A stretch of 64,000 nt of DNA from CAIYUC01 sp963682005 (GCA_963682005.1 OY820914.1:1674001-1738000); one strand, 5' to 3'. Numbered from the stretch's first letter, positions 9,955 to 18,878 are shown. A program made the numbers and translations. The notes: generated by a model not told the origin, from the sequence alone.

Positions 9955-12900
9955 TTATTGTTTTAACAGCTTATCAATAATATTATTTAAATCGGGACTT
10001 AGTTTTCCACTCTCTATAGTTGTAAGTAGTTTCCCAGGAAAGTTTTTTTTATACCATTTTTCTTTTTTCTCCCAATGTTTCCTATAATCCTTTAGATCAA
10101 GTCTTCCAACATGTTCAAGATAATAATCCTCACCATTTATCGTAATTGTAAAGTCTGGTAAATAAAATGAACCATCTGCCTCCGCAAATAAAGGGAACTC
10201 ATATTTAAAAGGAATTTTTCTTTCAAAAAGCATATTGGCAATGATCACTTCCGACTTTGAACGGACCATGAATGAGGATAGGGTTTCATGAATTTTCCCT
10301 TCCTCATACCATTCATTCATAACAAGCCATTCTTTTGGTAATGGTTTAAATTCAAAAAGAGATGAATTTATTTTAGATAGATTACTTGCCTCGGGCCGGG
10401 TAAGCTGCAGGAAGGCACTGATATCTTGCTCTGCAAAAATCGTCAGTCTGGTTTTTGCCCTAGTTATTGCTGTGTAAATTAGCTCCTTTGACAGCAATGC
10501 TTTTTTATACTTAGGTAAGACCAAGTAAACATAAGTGAACTCGCTTCCCTGCGATTTATGAACAGAAATAGCATATGCCAGCTCGAGATTTCCTAATGGT
10601 TTTTCTACAGGCAAATTTTTCCACCAACCTTTTTTATCTTGATATTTGCCTAATTCTTTTCCGAAGGAAACTATTTCTTTTCGACCTTCAAAATGGACTG
10701 AAAATCTTGTTGGTCGAAATTTATCAGACAACCATCGGTATTTGTACCATCTGCCGGTTTCTTCATCTTTAAATTTTTTATTATCAAACGAATGAGGTGA
10801 CACGAACCCTAATTCCCCATTGAAAATCTGAATTTGAACATTCTTCCCATCCTTATAAGCAAAAATGGGGTTTGACTTTGGCCGGTTTCGGATTTGAATT
10901 ACTTTATCAAAAAGTGAAATGCCATCAATGAATTGTTTCCATTCAAATCTTTGCTTATTGAATTTGCTTTGAAAATAGGGATTCAAAGTATCTGTTCCAA
11001 AGAGTTCTCCTCTATAAGGTGAAATAACCTGAAATTCATCTGCCCGCTTATTATTATCTTTATCAACAAATACTTTTTTCAATAATTCATAGTAGTATTG
11101 TTCGTCATATTTTTCACCATGAAGTTCTTCTAAATCCTTTATTAGTGTTTTAAACATCAACTCTTTTAACTGTGCATCATCGTCCCAGAAAACGACATTA
11201 AGATCTTTAAGCTTTCCAGAAAAATCCAACTCTTGAATCTGTTTTAATAAATCAATTGTTTTCCCTTTTTCTTCTGAGCTTTCAGCTATTTGAGTATCAT
11301 TATTTTCAAAACGTTTGTGTATGAAGACACTTGCCAAGTCAAGGATTCCAGTACCCTTATTTGCCAAACGGTTTTCCATCTGGCGGAGGTTAATTTGAAG
11401 TGTTCCAGTATGTTCATCATCAAGCCAATCGATTATATCTGAAAAGACTTTTCCAATTCCAATAGCAGGAAGTTGATTGGGGTCGCCTACAAAAATGATT
11501 CGTTGGACAGTAATCCAGTTTATTGCTCTGAAAAGAGTTGCAACCAAAGATTGATCAAGCATTGAACATTCATCGATGATATAGATCTTTACATCTTCTT
11601 CCTGTTTTCCATCTTTTCGCTTAAAAGTAATATTGTCGTTCAGCCAACCACGTTCTGCTAGAAAAGAATGAATGGTTTGGGCTGGTTTTTGTGTTCTGTC
11701 TCTTAACCTGTCAGCTGCTTTACCTGTGGGTGCTAAAAGTAAAAAGGAAGTTCCGACTCCATGGGCTTTCTCAATGGCTTCAATAATTGAACGCACAATT
11801 GTTGTTTTACCTGTTCCGGCACCTCCACAAATGACACTAAGTCCTTGGGTAAATATTTTTTGACAAACAGCCATTTGACCTTGGACAGCCTGTTCGTATT
11901 TATTCGGATCTAGTTCTGCAAGTTTTGAAGATGAGTTATAAAGGAAATCATGCCAATTTCTTTCTGTAACAGGACTTTTGAAAGATGAAATCCTGCGTTT
12001 ATACATTTCTCGTATGTTGTATTCAATATAACGCTCATCATCATACACTGTCTTTAAATAAAGGTGTATATTTTCTTCATTATCTATTCTTTGGACTATA
12101 ACTTTATCCAACACCGCTTTATAAGATTCAAAGTTTCTTTTCCTGAATTCATACTGACGCCACTTTTTCAATAATGATAGGTTACGATTTATTTTATTTA
12201 GAATAATCTCAGCGTCAGTAAATGTATGTGTACTAACCTTATTAAGTTCATTTACGCATAAAGCTCTGAATCTTATGGCACTGCCTTTGGATGTCATTTG
12301 TTCAAGACCCAAATCAGGAGAAGGCAACAACCCATGATCAATTTTACTGAATGTTATTTTATCATCCTGGTTGTTACCGAGATATGATTCACAAAGAATA
12401 TAAGGATTTTCAATTATTTCTTTGATAGTATAATAAATATTGTTCTTTTCTCTATCAGTATCCAGGATGTTACTTATTTGTTGATCCTGAATATCGAACC
12501 TCGGTAAAATATCTAAAAGAAGAGTCAATTCTTCATCTTCACAACCTGCAACCCAATCTTGAAAATCGTTCCATTCCTGCAGATTTATTGAAATGCCCGT
12601 TACTTGTTTATTTGAATATATAGCATTTTTAATTGTTTGATAAGCCTCTTCTTCAAAGCCCTTAATAGCTTCATCTTTAAACCATTTAATAAATCCGGGA
12701 ATGTCAAGATAATTAAGCACCATAGGAAGTCCTGGATATCGGCCTCGGTTGGTCCATAATTCAGCAATTATGGATTCAAGCCATTTTCTCCGGAGGTCCC
12801 AATCCTCGGAAGTGTCACCCACTTCATGTTGCAAAATATTTACAACCTCCAGTGCTTTTTCAATAACTTCCAATGCATCATCATCAGTCATTTGGCGCAT

Positions 12901-13644
12901 TGCATATTTAAAACAACGCTCGTTATCTGGAAACAAGGCGATTTTTTCCAGGATATCGGGTCTGTCTTTATACAGATGATATGGAATCCGAAAACCCTCA
13001 TCGGGATAATTTGATGTGATGGGAATTTGCCAAACAAAAGCTCCAGCATACCTTTTCTTTTCCTTTATTGTGGCCTTATCATAAGTCATAAAGTCAGGAA
13101 GTATATGTTTCAGGCGGCTAATCCCTACTATTACATATCGTTTATTTTCAGCTTCAGAAAATGGATTACTGTAATTACTATAGTAAAAAATCAGACTTTG
13201 ATTTTTTTTAAAAGGGGAAAGAAATCTTCTTACATTGCCTATACGGGTTTCATAATTAAAAGTATCATCCTCATTTTTATCTTCCTCATAATACATTTCT
13301 TCATATGGCCAGATGCTGAAAGTATTTGGGGGCATTTCCCATTTCTTGATCTCATAATTCTCATACCACTCAGGTGATGCTGTCTGCGCCTCGATTGTTT
13401 CTTTTCCAAAAGCGTTTATACTGAAACAACACGGTGGAATGTATTTCTCTTTAATACCAGCGCAATTGCACCCACAAAACTCTTCTTGCTCGATCATTTG
13501 CTCCTTCTTATTTTCATACATCTTACCCGGATAGGAATATTGACCAGTACAATAGATATTTTTATAAGGTTCTTTGCAAATATGACCATTCCAACCATCT
13601 GCATGCCAGGCCAGGCGAGCAGAAAAATGTATTGTAGTTCCCAT
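9955..13644 (-). CDS. RecD-like superfamily 1 helicase with C-terminal PD-(D/E)XK-like nuclease domain
   Basis: A 1229-aa protein. The N-terminal ~550 residues are a family-specific region that starts with aromatic and Cys residues (WHADGWNG, then CGCNC and PCC near residues 57-78), perhaps a metal site. The helicase core is RecD-like: Walker A GGAGTGKTT near 605, Walker B IIDECSML near 688, GDPNQLPAIG, and a C-terminal SF1 motif AISVHKSQGSEF with AITRAKTRL. The last ~110 residues carry S-E (RSKSEV), PDF (about 1160) and YYLEHVG, the pattern of a PD-(D/E)XK nuclease. It lies 20 bp after the 93-aa gene and heads the methyltransferase operon. Together this suggests a processive helicase-nuclease that degrades DNA. 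It could be a repair enzyme, but the context argues for defence. Confidence 0.8.
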   Translation of the reverse strand: MGTTIHFSARLAWHADGWNGHICKEPYKNIYCTGQYSYPGKMYENKKEQMIEQEEFCGCNCAGIKEKYIPPCCFSINAFGKETIEAQTASPEWYENYEIKKWEMPPNTFSIWPYEEMYYEEDKNEDDTFNYETRIGNVRRFLSPFKKNQSLIFYYSNYSNPFSEAENKRYVIVGISRLKHILPDFMTYDKATIKEKKRYAGAFVWQIPITSNYPDEGFRIPYHLYKDRPDILEKIALFPDNERCFKYAMRQMTDDDALEVIEKALEVVNILQHEVGDTSEDWDLRRKWLESIIAELWTNRGRYPGLPMVLNYLDIPGFIKWFKDEAIKGFEEEAYQTIKNAIYSNKQVTGISINLQEWNDFQDWVAGCEDEELTLLLDILPRFDIQDQQISNILDTDREKNNIYYTIKEIIENPYILCESYLGNNQDDKITFSKIDHGLLPSPDLGLEQMTSKGSAIRFRALCVNELNKVSTHTFTDAEIILNKINRNLSLLKKWRQYEFRKRNFESYKAVLDKVIVQRIDNEENIHLYLKTVYDDERYIEYNIREMYKRRISSFKSPVTERNWHDFLYNSSSKLAELDPNKYEQAVQGQMAVCQKIFTQGLSVICGGAGTGKTTIVRSIIEAIEKAHGVGTSFLLLAPTGKAADRLRDRTQKPAQTIHSFLAERGWLNDNITFKRKDGKQEEDVKIYIIDECSMLDQSLVATLFRAINWITVQRIIFVGDPNQLPAIGIGKVFSDIIDWLDDEHTGTLQINLRQMENRLANKGTGILDLASVFIHKRFENNDTQIAESSEEKGKTIDLLKQIQELDFSGKLKDLNVVFWDDDAQLKELMFKTLIKDLEELHGEKYDEQYYYELLKKVFVDKDNNKRADEFQVISPYRGELFGTDTLNPYFQSKFNKQRFEWKQFIDGISLFDKVIQIRNRPKSNPIFAYKDGKNVQIQIFNGELGFVSPHSFDNKKFKDEETGRWYKYRWLSDKFRPTRFSVHFEGRKEIVSFGKELGKYQDKKGWWKNLPVEKPLGNLELAYAISVHKSQGSEFTYVYLVLPKYKKALLSKELIYTAITRAKTRLTIFAEQDISAFLQLTRPEASNLSKINSSLFEFKPLPKEWLVMNEWYEEGKIHETLSSFMVRSKSEVIIANMLFERKIPFKYEFPLFAEADGSFYLPDFTITINGEDYYLEHVGRLDLKDYRKHWEKKEKWYKKNFPGKLLTTIESGKLSPDLNNIIDKLLKQ

Positions 13645-13664
13645 TCTTGTGATTATGAAGTAAG

Positions 13665-13946
13665 CTAAATCTGTTTCATGTACTCAGCAATATCAGCCAG
13701 TATTACACTTAATTCTTCTTTAGAAAAGTGCCTTCTTTTAATACTTTCAGAAATCATCCTATTAAAATCATCCCATGGAACTTCGCTTGACCCTCTAAGG
13801 TTAAATCCCCCGTCTTCATTGGAGTACCTATTTCTAATTGAGAAAGCTTTATTCTCTTTATCCTTATTCTCTGTCCAGGTGGCGTTTCCCCATTCAATTG
13901 AGTAGCCTGGATATTCAGTGAATTTTTTACTGTCAATTACTTCCAT
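13665..13946 (-). CDS. Small protein of unknown function, first gene of the operon
   Basis: A 93-aa acidic-to-neutral protein, first gene of the minus-strand operon and 20 bp upstream of the RecD-like helicase. The N-terminal half is rich in W, N and E (GNATWTENKDKENK). The C-terminal half is a predicted amphipathic helix ending in ILADIAEYMKQI. No known domain, signal peptide or membrane segment is visible. The tight spacing and shared strand imply cotranslation with the helicase. It could be an accessory subunit, inhibitor or regulator. Nothing in the sequence decides between these. Confidence 0.65.
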   Translation of the reverse strand: MEVIDSKKFTEYPGYSIEWGNATWTENKDKENKAFSIRNRYSNEDGGFNLRGSSEVPWDDFNRMISESIKRRHFSKEELSVILADIAEYMKQI

Positions 13947-14215
13947 TTGTTTTTTGATTATTATATTTCTGATTAGGATGTTTTGGATTAGTGAAATTTT
14001 TCATGATCCTTTAAAGATTTGATTTCAGAATAGCTATTCTACGATCCGGCTGATTTATGAATGATAAATACTAGAATTAAGAAAATGAACCTTTTAAATA
14101 GCGAATTTAGGAATAAATAAACATATACAATTAAACCCCCAAAAGAAACATAAGGAATACATTATATTGGCTAACAATCGAACCCTCTCAATAATAACGA
14201 CTTGCAATACGACCA
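13947..14215. other. Gene-free spacer, likely promoter region of the left operon
   Basis: About 270 bp without a convincing open frame on either strand and with very low GC. It separates the leftward defence operon from the terminator of the element's housekeeping block, so it should hold the promoter for the operon. I could not find a clear TAnnTTTG box on the minus strand. Confidence 0.4.
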
Positions 14216-14247
14216 TAAAAAAAGCGTTCAGGCCTAAGCCTGAACGC
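14215..14247 (-). terminator. Rho-independent terminator after the 144-aa gene
   Basis: A perfect 10-bp stem, GCGTTCAGGC (14224-14233) with GCCTGAACGC (14238-14247), and a 4-nt loop. On the minus strand it is followed by a run of seven T. It closes the gene at 14271-14705. Confidence 0.8.
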
Positions 14248-14270
14248 CGAAATCTCAAATTGACCTAAGG

Positions 14271-14705
14271 TCAGAACTTGATCTTGCCCTCAACATCAGA
14301 GATGCTTGCATCGAAGGAGGACTTGAGAAAATCAATAACTTTCTTGATACCAGGGGTGAAACTGGTGGTGAAGACATTACCGTCTGAGTCGTTCAGCCGC
14401 ATGGAGCAGTTGAAATCATTGGATGCTGTCTGAAACCTTTCCAGTTCGCTGCGGGTCTGAACCAGTTTGCCCCTTTTTTCGATGACAAGCTGGAGGTTTT
14501 CGACCTTGAGGATCTTCTCGATCAGGGTCAATTCCTTTTTAGGCTCTTCAGCAGGAATAATCTTGACCGGTTCAGGCAGCTTCTCTTCGGCCTTCTTCTC
14601 ACCGATCAAAGCAACTGCTTGCTTCACAACTGCGGCACCATTGCCATTTTCTTTGCCATTCCCATTCGTTGAATTCTTGATCGAAGGTGTTGCAATCTTT
14701 GTCAT
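14271..14705 (-). CDS. Hypothetical mobile-element protein (144 aa)
   Basis: A 144-aa protein of unknown function. Residues 1-60 are low complexity (NGNGKENGNG, then a KAEEKLPEPVK stretch rich in K, E and P) and probably disordered. From about 60 on there is a coiled-coil-like segment (LTLIEKILKVENLQLVIEKR) and then a short beta-rich tail ending in VEGKIKF. Proteins of this shape are frequent neighbours of SSB, RadC and ArdC genes on Bacteroidota elements. It has its own terminator and is preceded by copy 1 of the structured repeat, so it is a one-gene transcription unit. Confidence 0.7.
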   Translation of the reverse strand: MTKIATPSIKNSTNGNGKENGNGAAVVKQAVALIGEKKAEEKLPEPVKIIPAEEPKKELTLIEKILKVENLQLVIEKRGKLVQTRSELERFQTASNDFNCSMRLNDSDGNVFTTSFTPGIKKVIDFLKSSFDASISDVEGKIKF

Positions 14706-14796
14706 TGTTTGTTGCTTCTGCCCTGAAGACTTATGTAGGCATCTGGCACGCCTGGTTTATGAAAAATTCATGCCGAATGCATTACCGAAAAAAATA

Positions 14797-14980
14797 AATA
14801 AAGTCAAGGGTGCAGGTCAGATTGACTCCCCAATCTGAATGCACTGAAAGCGACGATTCCCAAAGGAGGTCGCCCTTGACTATTTTAAGTGAAGCGATTT
14901 TTTGCAGGTACCTTTGCAGCGAATTTTGAGTAACGTGCGGTGGCTTATTTGCTACTTTTTACTTATTTCCAAAAAGTTGC
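14797..14980. repeat. Structured dispersed repeat, copy 1
   Basis: This is copy 1 of five. On the plus strand it contains GTCAAGGG (14803-14810) pairing with CCCTTGAC (14873-14880), an inner hairpin CAGATTG/CAATCTG (14818-14824 with 14831-14837), the block AAAGGAGGTCGCCC, and GCAGGTACCTTTGC around 14904-14917. A further ACTTTTT/AAAAAGT hairpin lies near 14954-14977. It lies upstream of the minus-strand gene that starts at 14705. Confidence 0.8.
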
Positions 14981-15078
14981 CCCTTGCGAAGCAAACCGAA
15001 GGTGGACTTCTTTTTTGCCAAGCTTTTTTCTTTGTCCTGCAGCCGGAAAGAAAAAAGCGTTTTATCCCCTGACGAGTA

Positions 15079-15110
15079 TAAAAAAACCGTTCCGGATCTT
15101 CCGGAACGGT
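15079..15110 (-). terminator. Rho-independent terminator after the zinc-ribbon gene
   Basis: An 11-bp perfect stem, ACCGTTCCGGA (15086-15096) with TCCGGAACGGT (15100-15110), and a 3-nt loop. A run of T follows on the minus strand. Confidence 0.85.
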
Positions 15111-15130
15111 CCTTGAAGACACAATGTAAA

Positions 15131-15340
15131 TCACATGTAATGCTGATTGTACCTGTCTTCATCCTCAAATGAAGCAAGAGAATTTCGATAATCGGCTTCA
15201 TCGCATTCAAGATGGCCGGCATGCTTTCCATTCGGCCAATAGATAATGTTTGTACCCTTCTTGATGGGCTTTCCACAGGTTTGACATTTTGAGTCGAACC
15301 TGGCAACTATCTGACGGGGATCACCGGCGTACTTTGTCAT
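15131..15340 (-). CDS. Small zinc-binding protein
   Basis: A 69-aa protein with a compact zinc-ribbon-like core: CQTCGKPIKKG, then WPNGKHAGHLEC, giving a C-x2-C plus H/C ligand set. Proteins of this type are common next to ArdC and RadC genes on Bacteroidota elements; their function is not established. It starts 69 bp downstream of the ArdC-like gene, has no copy of the structured repeat upstream, and ends at a strong terminator. It is probably transcribed by read-through from the ArdC-like gene. Confidence 0.75.
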   Translation of the reverse strand: MTKYAGDPRQIVARFDSKCQTCGKPIKKGTNIIYWPNGKHAGHLECDEADYRNSLASFEDEDRYNQHYM

Positions 15341-15367
15341 TTGTTTATGTATTAAGTGAATAAAAAG

Positions 15368-15391
15368 CCATCATGGATTCCCGGGATGGCC
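15368..15391 (-). terminator. Weak terminator-like hairpin after the ArdC-like gene
   Basis: GCCATC and GATGGC arms enclose an 11-12-nt loop, and TTTTTATT follows on the minus strand. The stem is only 6 bp, which fits partial read-through into the zinc-binding protein gene. Confidence 0.5.
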
Positions 15392-15409
15392 GATGAATTG
15401 AAATTTCAG

Positions 15410-16327
15410 TTAAGCTTCGACAGAATCCAGTACCGGGGCTTCGATTTCCACATTTTCCGTGGATTCAGAAGGTACGGATGACTTTATCCCCAGGATAAGA
15501 TCGGCTGCTTTCTCTGCCCTGGAGGCTGCCCAGACGATCCACTGCTTGTTGTCCCGGAGCTTTTCGCTCCAGCTGCGGATGTAAGCTGCGGCATTGCGAT
15601 AGTCCAGTTCCAGGTGAGCGATGCTGGTGAGGTAGCTGGCGCAAAGCTCTGCAACAAGCTCTTCCTTGGAGTAAGGCTCATCGCCAAAGTGGTTTTCGCC
15701 GCTTTCAAACCGGTTCAATCTTTTCGAATGGCCTGTTGAATGGCCCATTTCATGGTAAATCGTATTATAAAATTCTGCAGGAGATACGAAATACTTGATA
15801 TCCGGAACTGAGATATGGTCGGCAAACGGCTGGTAACAGGCCTTGTCATTCGAAGTATAGGAAATGGTTGGTCCGTTCTGATAACCATCCACAATGGACT
15901 GTGCTTCCACGGTATCGTTGAAGACCTTGTCATCGACCGTTTTCTGAAGGGAGGCGATCTTCTCATTGCCCTGCTGGTCGAAGTCGGCCTGATCCGTGTT
16001 AAAGACATAATAGAGCCTGAGCAGGAACTTATTGACCTGTTTTCCTGTGATCTCATCCTTCTCAGTGGTCTTCTTCCAGAATACAACAGTGGTGGCCTTT
16101 TCGCCCTTGCGAACCATGCCGCCGTTGGATCTTATCTGTTGAAAAGTGCCGTAAACCCTGCTTTTGTAGGTTACGGTAGAAAGAACAAGGCGATTTACGC
16201 CCCGGTAATACCTGCCATTGAGGCTGACTGGTGACGGAACATTCCACATCTTCTTCCAGGATCCGGAAGTTTCGAGGTTGGCAATGATCTTTTCGGTGAT
16301 GGCAGCGTAAATTTCTGCGATTTTCAT
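15410..16327 (-). CDS. ArdC-like antirestriction protein with zincin metallopeptidase domain
   Basis: A 305-aa protein. The N-terminal ~130 residues match the ArdC-N single-stranded-DNA-binding domain (WNVPSPVSLNGRYYRGVNRLVL-type region, KGEKATTVVFWKK). A metallopeptidase-like domain follows, with YHEMGHSTGH near residues 189-198 (HExxH plus a third His), E from KEELVAEL, and WASRAEKAADLIL near the C-terminus. ArdC of plasmids R388/pSa protects incoming single-stranded DNA from restriction. Its presence fits a transferable element. It is preceded by copy 2 of the structured repeat. Confidence 0.88.
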   Translation of the reverse strand: MKIAEIYAAITEKIIANLETSGSWKKMWNVPSPVSLNGRYYRGVNRLVLSTVTYKSRVYGTFQQIRSNGGMVRKGEKATTVVFWKKTTEKDEITGKQVNKFLLRLYYVFNTDQADFDQQGNEKIASLQKTVDDKVFNDTVEAQSIVDGYQNGPTISYTSNDKACYQPFADHISVPDIKYFVSPAEFYNTIYHEMGHSTGHSKRLNRFESGENHFGDEPYSKEELVAELCASYLTSIAHLELDYRNAAAYIRSWSEKLRDNKQWIVWAASRAEKAADLILGIKSSVPSESTENVEIEAPVLDSVEA

Positions 16328-16416
16328 GTTATATGCCCCTGCCCTGAGGTCTTATTTTGGTTTCTGGCCCACCTGGTTAACTTGAAATTTTTGCCAGGGT
16401 GAATACCGAGAAAAAT

Positions 16417-16612
16417 AAATAATGTCAAGGGTGCAGGTCAGATTGACTTCCGATCTGAAAGCACTCGAAGAGCGACAGATCCCAAAGGAGGTCGCCCTTT
16501 ACAGTTTTAAACGCAGTTCAGTGAATTTTTCGCAGGTACCTTTGCAGGAATTTCGAGTTTAAAAAAGTGCGGTGGGTTTTTGCTTGCTTTTTAGTTACTT
16601 CTAAAAAGCAGC
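16417..16612. repeat. Structured dispersed repeat, copy 2
   Basis: This is copy 2. It contains GTCAAGGG at 16424, an inner hairpin CAGATTG (16439-16445) with CGATCTG (16451-16457) that needs a G-T/G-U wobble in plus-strand RNA, AAAGGAGGTCGCCC, and GCAGGTACCTTTGC. A 10-bp hairpin TGCTTTTTAG/CTAAAAAGCA (16585-16594 with 16601-16610) sits inside GTGCGG...CCGCAC. It lies upstream of the ArdC-like gene and ends close to the stop of the HEPN gene. Confidence 0.8.
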
Positions 16613-16630
16613 CGCACCAGAGTAATTATC

Positions 16631-17584
16631 TTAACTTGTTTTAAATTTTGGGAGTAAAGTTCTAAGACCATGAGATCTTTGAGAATATTTAAAATGAATA
16701 ATATCTGTATTACCTATAAGTTTCAGATGATCTCCAAAACCAATTTTTGCACATTGCTTATTAAAATTTTCAATATCCGTACAACAATGAATTATTAATT
16801 CAATAATCATGCAAGCAGATAGAGTTCTAGCATATGGAAGATAATGCTCAACAAGATCTGGCTTATAATTTGCACCATGAACAATTGCAGACCTCAATTT
16901 ATATATTTCGCCAACATTTTCAAATATTCTCTCTCCCATTGATGCTGAGTATCCACAAAGGATAGCAAGGTTTCTTTTTAATCTAAAGTTTAATTCCTCT
17001 TTCCCATCTAAAATGGTTTCAAAAGAGATTGTAAGGCTTAAAAGTGCCAGGTGATCAAAGTTTGCAACGAAACTAAATACAAAATTTTCGAGAGCTATTT
17101 GTATATATTTATTGCCCCTAATATGTTCGATAAATTTTGGTAAAAAGCGATTAATTTCTTTAAAATCTGATTTATCCACAAAAAAATACTGATCTGGTTC
17201 ATATCTGAATTTTCTCATCTGCCATTGTATACTTCCTCCTGCATGATAAAACTCCATTTGTCCTAGTGGTTGGATCAATGATGGTGAAATAACTAATAGG
17301 TAATTAAATCCTAATACATAATCATCCAAAGCCGGTAATGATGTCAAATCCAAGGGACATAGTACATACAGTTTTTCATCAACCTTTAAAAAATCCTTGA
17401 ATGTCTCAACAAATACATCATGATACTCTTTAGGGTGTTGTTGATTTGGTATACTTTTTAATAAAACCTTGAATGCTTTTGATCTCACATCTATAAATTG
17501 CAACCCTAATGGGGAAAAATCAAGTAAAGTTAATTTTGAAAATGTACCTTGAATTAGCTGAATAAGTATTGATCGTTCTGACAT
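16631..17584 (-). CDS. Apea-like HEPN protein (putative RNase)
   Basis: A 317-aa protein. The C-terminal half is helical and contains KLRSAIVHGAN near residues 228-238, an R-x4-H motif with the preceding helix pattern typical of the Apea/HEPN family of metal-independent RNases. The N-terminal half has no recognised domain. HEPN proteins are frequent toxins or effectors in defence loci. It is followed by the acetyltransferase gene's strand-mate arrangement: the GNAT gene lies 75 bp upstream on the same strand. The assignment rests on the motif and helical context only. Whether it is a toxin or an inactive HEPN cannot be told. Confidence 0.5.
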   Translation of the reverse strand: MSERSILIQLIQGTFSKLTLLDFSPLGLQFIDVRSKAFKVLLKSIPNQQHPKEYHDVFVETFKDFLKVDEKLYVLCPLDLTSLPALDDYVLGFNYLLVISPSLIQPLGQMEFYHAGGSIQWQMRKFRYEPDQYFFVDKSDFKEINRFLPKFIEHIRGNKYIQIALENFVFSFVANFDHLALLSLTISFETILDGKEELNFRLKRNLAILCGYSASMGERIFENVGEIYKLRSAIVHGANYKPDLVEHYLPYARTLSACMIIELIIHCCTDIENFNKQCAKIGFGDHLKLIGNTDIIHFKYSQRSHGLRTLLPKFKTS

Positions 17585-17659
17585 GAAAAGTTTTCTTTTA
17601 ATTAAGATTTACCATTTATCAATTTTTAAAATGTTCAAAAAATATGAAAACAGAATTCA

Positions 17660-18223
17660 TCAGACATTGATTGTCATTAGATATAAATCTTGGTAAAAAT
17701 CAAATTTCGCATAAAATTTAAAATTCAATTTGTCAAGAACTTTAATAGAGTTAAGGTTGTCGCGAAAAACAATTGCTCCAAACTTCGTTATCGACTGAGT
17801 GATCATTTTATTAAGAACTGCTGTCAAAACGTTAGGTATTATGCTCATTCCCCAATATTTTGGTTTCAAATAATATTCAATAAGCCAAGTAGAAGTAGGT
17901 ATGCTAGAATATTTTGATTGTGCCAATGAGGGTGAGACTAAATAGAAAACACCTATTACTTCCAGGTTTTTCTTATATGTTATAAAATGAGCATATGTTC
18001 CATGATTATATCCAGTGATAATCCCAAAAACGGCATCATTTGCTTCTTTAATCGAAACAACTTTTTTTTCTGGGCTGTATTTGAAAACAAGTGAATCGCT
18101 AAAAAGTTCAAATAGATCATTTGTAATTTGATCAAGACGACCCATATCCAAATTTCTTAATGGATGAATAATAGTGTCTTCACTCTCAAGGAGGATTGGT
18201 TGGATTTTCTCCAGAGTTTTCAT
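17660..18223 (-). CDS. GNAT-family N-acetyltransferase
   Basis: A 187-aa protein with the overall GNAT pattern: a beta-rich N-terminus, then IEYYLKPKYWGMSIIPNVLTAVLNKM split across about residues 114-140 (the acetyl-CoA-binding strand and helix) and a C-terminal FRDNLNSIKVLDKLNFK segment, which is the typical N-x-x-S-x-x-x-L-x-K-x-x-F signature. The substrate is unknown. Between a HEPN gene and an RloAB pair it is probably cargo of the element. A toxin role, as for some GNAT toxins, is possible but unsupported because no paired antitoxin is visible. Confidence 0.65.
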   Translation of the reverse strand: MKTLEKIQPILLESEDTIIHPLRNLDMGRLDQITNDLFELFSDSLVFKYSPEKKVVSIKEANDAVFGIITGYNHGTYAHFITYKKNLEVIGVFYLVSPSLAQSKYSSIPTSTWLIEYYLKPKYWGMSIIPNVLTAVLNKMITQSITKFGAIVFRDNLNSIKVLDKLNFKFYAKFDFYQDLYLMTINV

Positions 18224-18323
18224 GATTTCGTCAGTTTAATAATATATAAATTTTACTAGAATATATCGTATATGAGTTTTGAAATCTCTACAGGTAATAA
18301 GTCCTTTAGAGAATTATTGGCTG

Positions 18324-18878
18324 CTATATTTTATTAGTATCCTCTAAAATCTCAATAAGTACATGGATATTTGAGGAAGGGTTTTGGAATAATTTTAGTC
18401 TTTTAGACCGTTTACACGCCTCTACTTGGTTATTGGATAATTTTGATTCGAGCTTGCAATCAATCACCCCCTTTTGATAACTAATTCTGTTTCTATTATT
18501 TAGTTCCTTAATACATTCTTTTGTGGAGATGGAGGCAGTTTGATTTTTATAGTGCAATAAGAACCATAATTCTATTGATGGGGCTGAAACCAATAAAATG
18601 GTAGATTTAATAGCTAGCAGTTGTTCCAATAATTCGGGCACATCGGAATCATACATTAAGAAATCCTTGTCCTTTTCATGAGTAGGTTTGCCTTTCTTAT
18701 AACTTTTAATAAACCTTTCATTAATTTTATTGCCAACTATTTTGGAAACAATTGTGATTGGAATTCGATATCGGGAACGTAGAAATGAAACGTAAGCTTC
18801 TTCAGTTTCCCCTTCACAAAAAACCCAAAAATGTGGATTGATTTTTTTTCCTTTTGAAGCAGTACGTTTTCTAGTCAT
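18324..18878 (-). CDS. RloB/AbiLii-like TOPRIM-related protein
   Basis: A 184-aa protein of the RloB family. FWVFCEGETEEAY near residues 17-29 gives the TOPRIM-type glutamate, and MYDSDVPE near 74-81 gives the D-x-D. It overlaps the 3' end of the upstream ATPase gene by 8 bp. RloB always pairs with the RloA ATPase; the lactococcal AbiLi/AbiLii abortive-infection pair has the same architecture. Inference: this is the nuclease-like effector activated by the ATPase on infection. Confidence 0.85.
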   Translation of the reverse strand: MTRKRTASKGKKINPHFWVFCEGETEEAYVSFLRSRYRIPITIVSKIVGNKINERFIKSYKKGKPTHEKDKDFLMYDSDVPELLEQLLAIKSTILLVSAPSIELWFLLHYKNQTASISTKECIKELNNRNRISYQKGVIDCKLESKLSNNQVEACKRSKRLKLFQNPSSNIHVLIEILEDTNKI

